Source: Gemmatimonadota bacterium
GTDB taxonomy: Bacteria; Gemmatimonadota; Gemmatimonadetes; Gemmatimonadales; GWC2-71-9
Length of the DNA: 8,475 bases
Reading direction: 5' to 3'
NCBI GenBank assembly: GCA_003221825.1
Contig: QHUE01000110.1
Location: 1-8,475, forward strand
The notes under the pieces were generated by a model. That model was not told where the DNA came from. It made no database searches and worked only from the letters and a program-made list of their open reading frames with translations. Made by a program: the position numbers and the translations under genes. Numbering within the stretch: the stretch's first letter is position 1; every line of letters begins with the position of its first letter. Of the stretch, positions 7,766 to 8,475 are shown piece after piece.

Positions 7766-8232
7766 AGCCGCTCGTCACGATCACGCGCCAGTACGCGTCC
7801 GGCGGCTCGGCGATCGCGGGGCGCGTCGTCGAGCGGTTGGGAGACGGTTGGACCCTGGTCGACAACGAGTTCGTCGATCAGGTGGCGCGCCGCGCCGGTT
7901 TGCCGCGTGACGAGGTGGCGCGTCGTGAGGAGCGGGCGCCGGGACTGCTGGAACGCCTGGCGCGCACGCTCGCGGCGCTGCACGTCTACGTCGTCGCGTC
8001 CAAACCGTTCCGCAGAAGGGTGGCGATCGAGCGGCTCGGCGTGGATGCGGCGAAGGTCGATAAAGCGATCGACGAGACCGATCACCAGCGGGACCAGTAC
8101 GTCAAGACGCACTACGGCCGCGACCGGCAGGACCTCACGCAATACGATGTCGTGCTGAATGCGGAACGGATGGGGTTCGGGGGGGCCGCGGACCTGATCG
8201 TCGAAGAGGTTCGCCGTCGCGGCTGGATCTGA
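7762..8232 (+). CDS. Cytidylate-kinase-like protein, apparently internally deleted and without a standard start; possible pseudogene
   Basis: The frame reads LVTITRQYASGGSAIAGRV near its beginning, which matches the N-terminal nucleotide-binding loop of the cytidylate-kinase-like family. LVDNEFVDQVARRAGLP follows, then HVYVVASKPFRRRV, DETDHQRDQYVKTHYGRD and YDVVLNAERMG, which match the later part of the family. Two things are odd. First, no ATG, GTG, TTG or CTG occurs in this frame between the stop at 7357 and TTG 7837, and a start at TTG 7837 would remove the whole nucleotide-binding loop. The feature is therefore drawn from GTA 7762, which overlaps the SPFH stop in the way a GTGA junction would. 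Second, about 156 residues are visible where the family usually has roughly 200 or more. The central part with the VIVGRG-type motif is absent at about 7978-7981, where LARTLAAL runs straight into HVYVV. Known relatives are P-loop kinases of uncertain substrate. The protein may be non-functional, may use a rare start, or may reflect a sequence error. Confidence 0.7.
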   Translation, partial: VKPLVTITRQYASGGSAIAGRVVERLGDGWTLVDNEFVDQVARRAGLPRDEVARREERAPGLLERLARTLAALHVYVVASKPFRRRVAIERLGVDAAKVDKAIDETDHQRDQYVKTHYGRDRQDLTQYDVVLNAERMGFGGAADLIVEEVRRRGWI

Positions 8233-8236
8233 CGCA

Positions 8237-8475
8237 ATGAGACTTTCGCCGTTGGTCGCCTGTTCGCTCGCGCTCGCGTGCCACCCGAGCCGGACGGCGC
8301 CAGTTCCCGCGCAGTCCGGCGCACCTCTTCTCCTCGCCACGGTGCCCGTAGCGATCCGGAATGACCACCTCGAGGCGCGAGCGACCGTCAACGGCGACTC
8401 GGCCTGGCTGATACTCGACACCGGCAGCTGGATGACGTACCTCGATGGCGCCTGGGCGCGGGCGCGGGGCGCACG
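8237..8475 (+). CDS. Exported retropepsin-like aspartyl protease, 3'-truncated by window edge
   Basis: ATG 8237 opens a frame to the end of the window, giving 79 complete codons. It starts four bases after the kinase-like gene's stop. The N-terminus has a short basic start and a hydrophobic run, LSPLVACSLALAC, that looks like a signal peptide. C15 (LALAC), or less likely C9 (LVAC), could be a lipoprotein cysteine, but neither matches the lipobox perfectly with a normal-length hydrophobic core. After a Pro/Ala-rich linker comes an Asp-protease fold start: ATVNGDSAWLILDTGSWMTYLD. The DTGS (about residues 59-62) is the catalytic Asp motif of single-domain, pepsin-like bacterial proteases. The family acts as homodimers or as two-lobed proteins; the rest is not visible. 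It is probably periplasmic or outer-membrane-attached. Substrate is unknown. No strong ribosome site is seen, so translation may depend on coupling to the upstream gene. Confidence 0.7.
   Translation, partial: MRLSPLVACSLALACHPSRTAPVPAQSGAPLLLATVPVAIRNDHLEARATVNGDSAWLILDTGSWMTYLDGAWARARGA

Noticed and set aside
7720..7770. Programmed -1 frameshift fusing the SPFH protein to the kinase-like protein
   Set aside because: The frame relation would allow it, but there is no slippery heptamer at the junction and no obvious downstream stimulator; kept only as an option in the start-codon finding.

Overview
The window is very GC-rich bacterial DNA. All six genes lie on the + strand, packed end to end with gaps of 56, 18, 25 and 4 bases plus one overlap, so they could be read as one transcript. 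There is no intergenic stretch over 60 bases, and I saw no RNA gene, mobile element, CRISPR array or clear terminator. High GC, the gene families and the style of the proteins suggest a soil-type bacterium, possibly an Acidobacteriota member related to Vicinamibacteria. This is an impression, not a demonstrated placement.

Layout: (1) 2-2584, the C-terminal 860 residues of a GH38-like (alpha-mannosidase superfamily) glycosidase whose start is off the left edge. (2) 2641-5301, a full-length phosphoenolpyruvate carboxylase (ppc). (3) 5320-6813, a MoxR/magnesium-chelatase-type AAA+ ATPase. (4) 6839-7765, a membrane-anchored SPFH/prohibitin-like protein. (5) about 7762-8232, a cytidylate-kinase-like protein that appears internally shortened and has no usable start codon where its homology begins. 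(6) 8237 to the right edge, the N-terminus of an exported retropepsin-like aspartyl protease.

The glycosidase and Ppc are metabolic: glycan trimming, and replenishment of oxaloacetate from PEP and bicarbonate. The AAA+ ATPase and SPFH protein sit together and may form a membrane-associated chaperone or remodelling pair. The kinase-like gene is linked to the SPFH gene by stop-codon overlap. No pathway obviously unites all six.

The main points for a second look are the kinase-like gene, which has two independent defects suggesting decay, a non-standard start or a sequence error; the Ppc, in which two of the four E. coli-type aspartate-inhibitor residues are replaced; and the ppc start region, with paired G7 tracts and no ordinary start codon upstream of GTG 2641. 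I found no convincing wholly new system. The AAA+/SPFH/kinase cluster is the nearest candidate.
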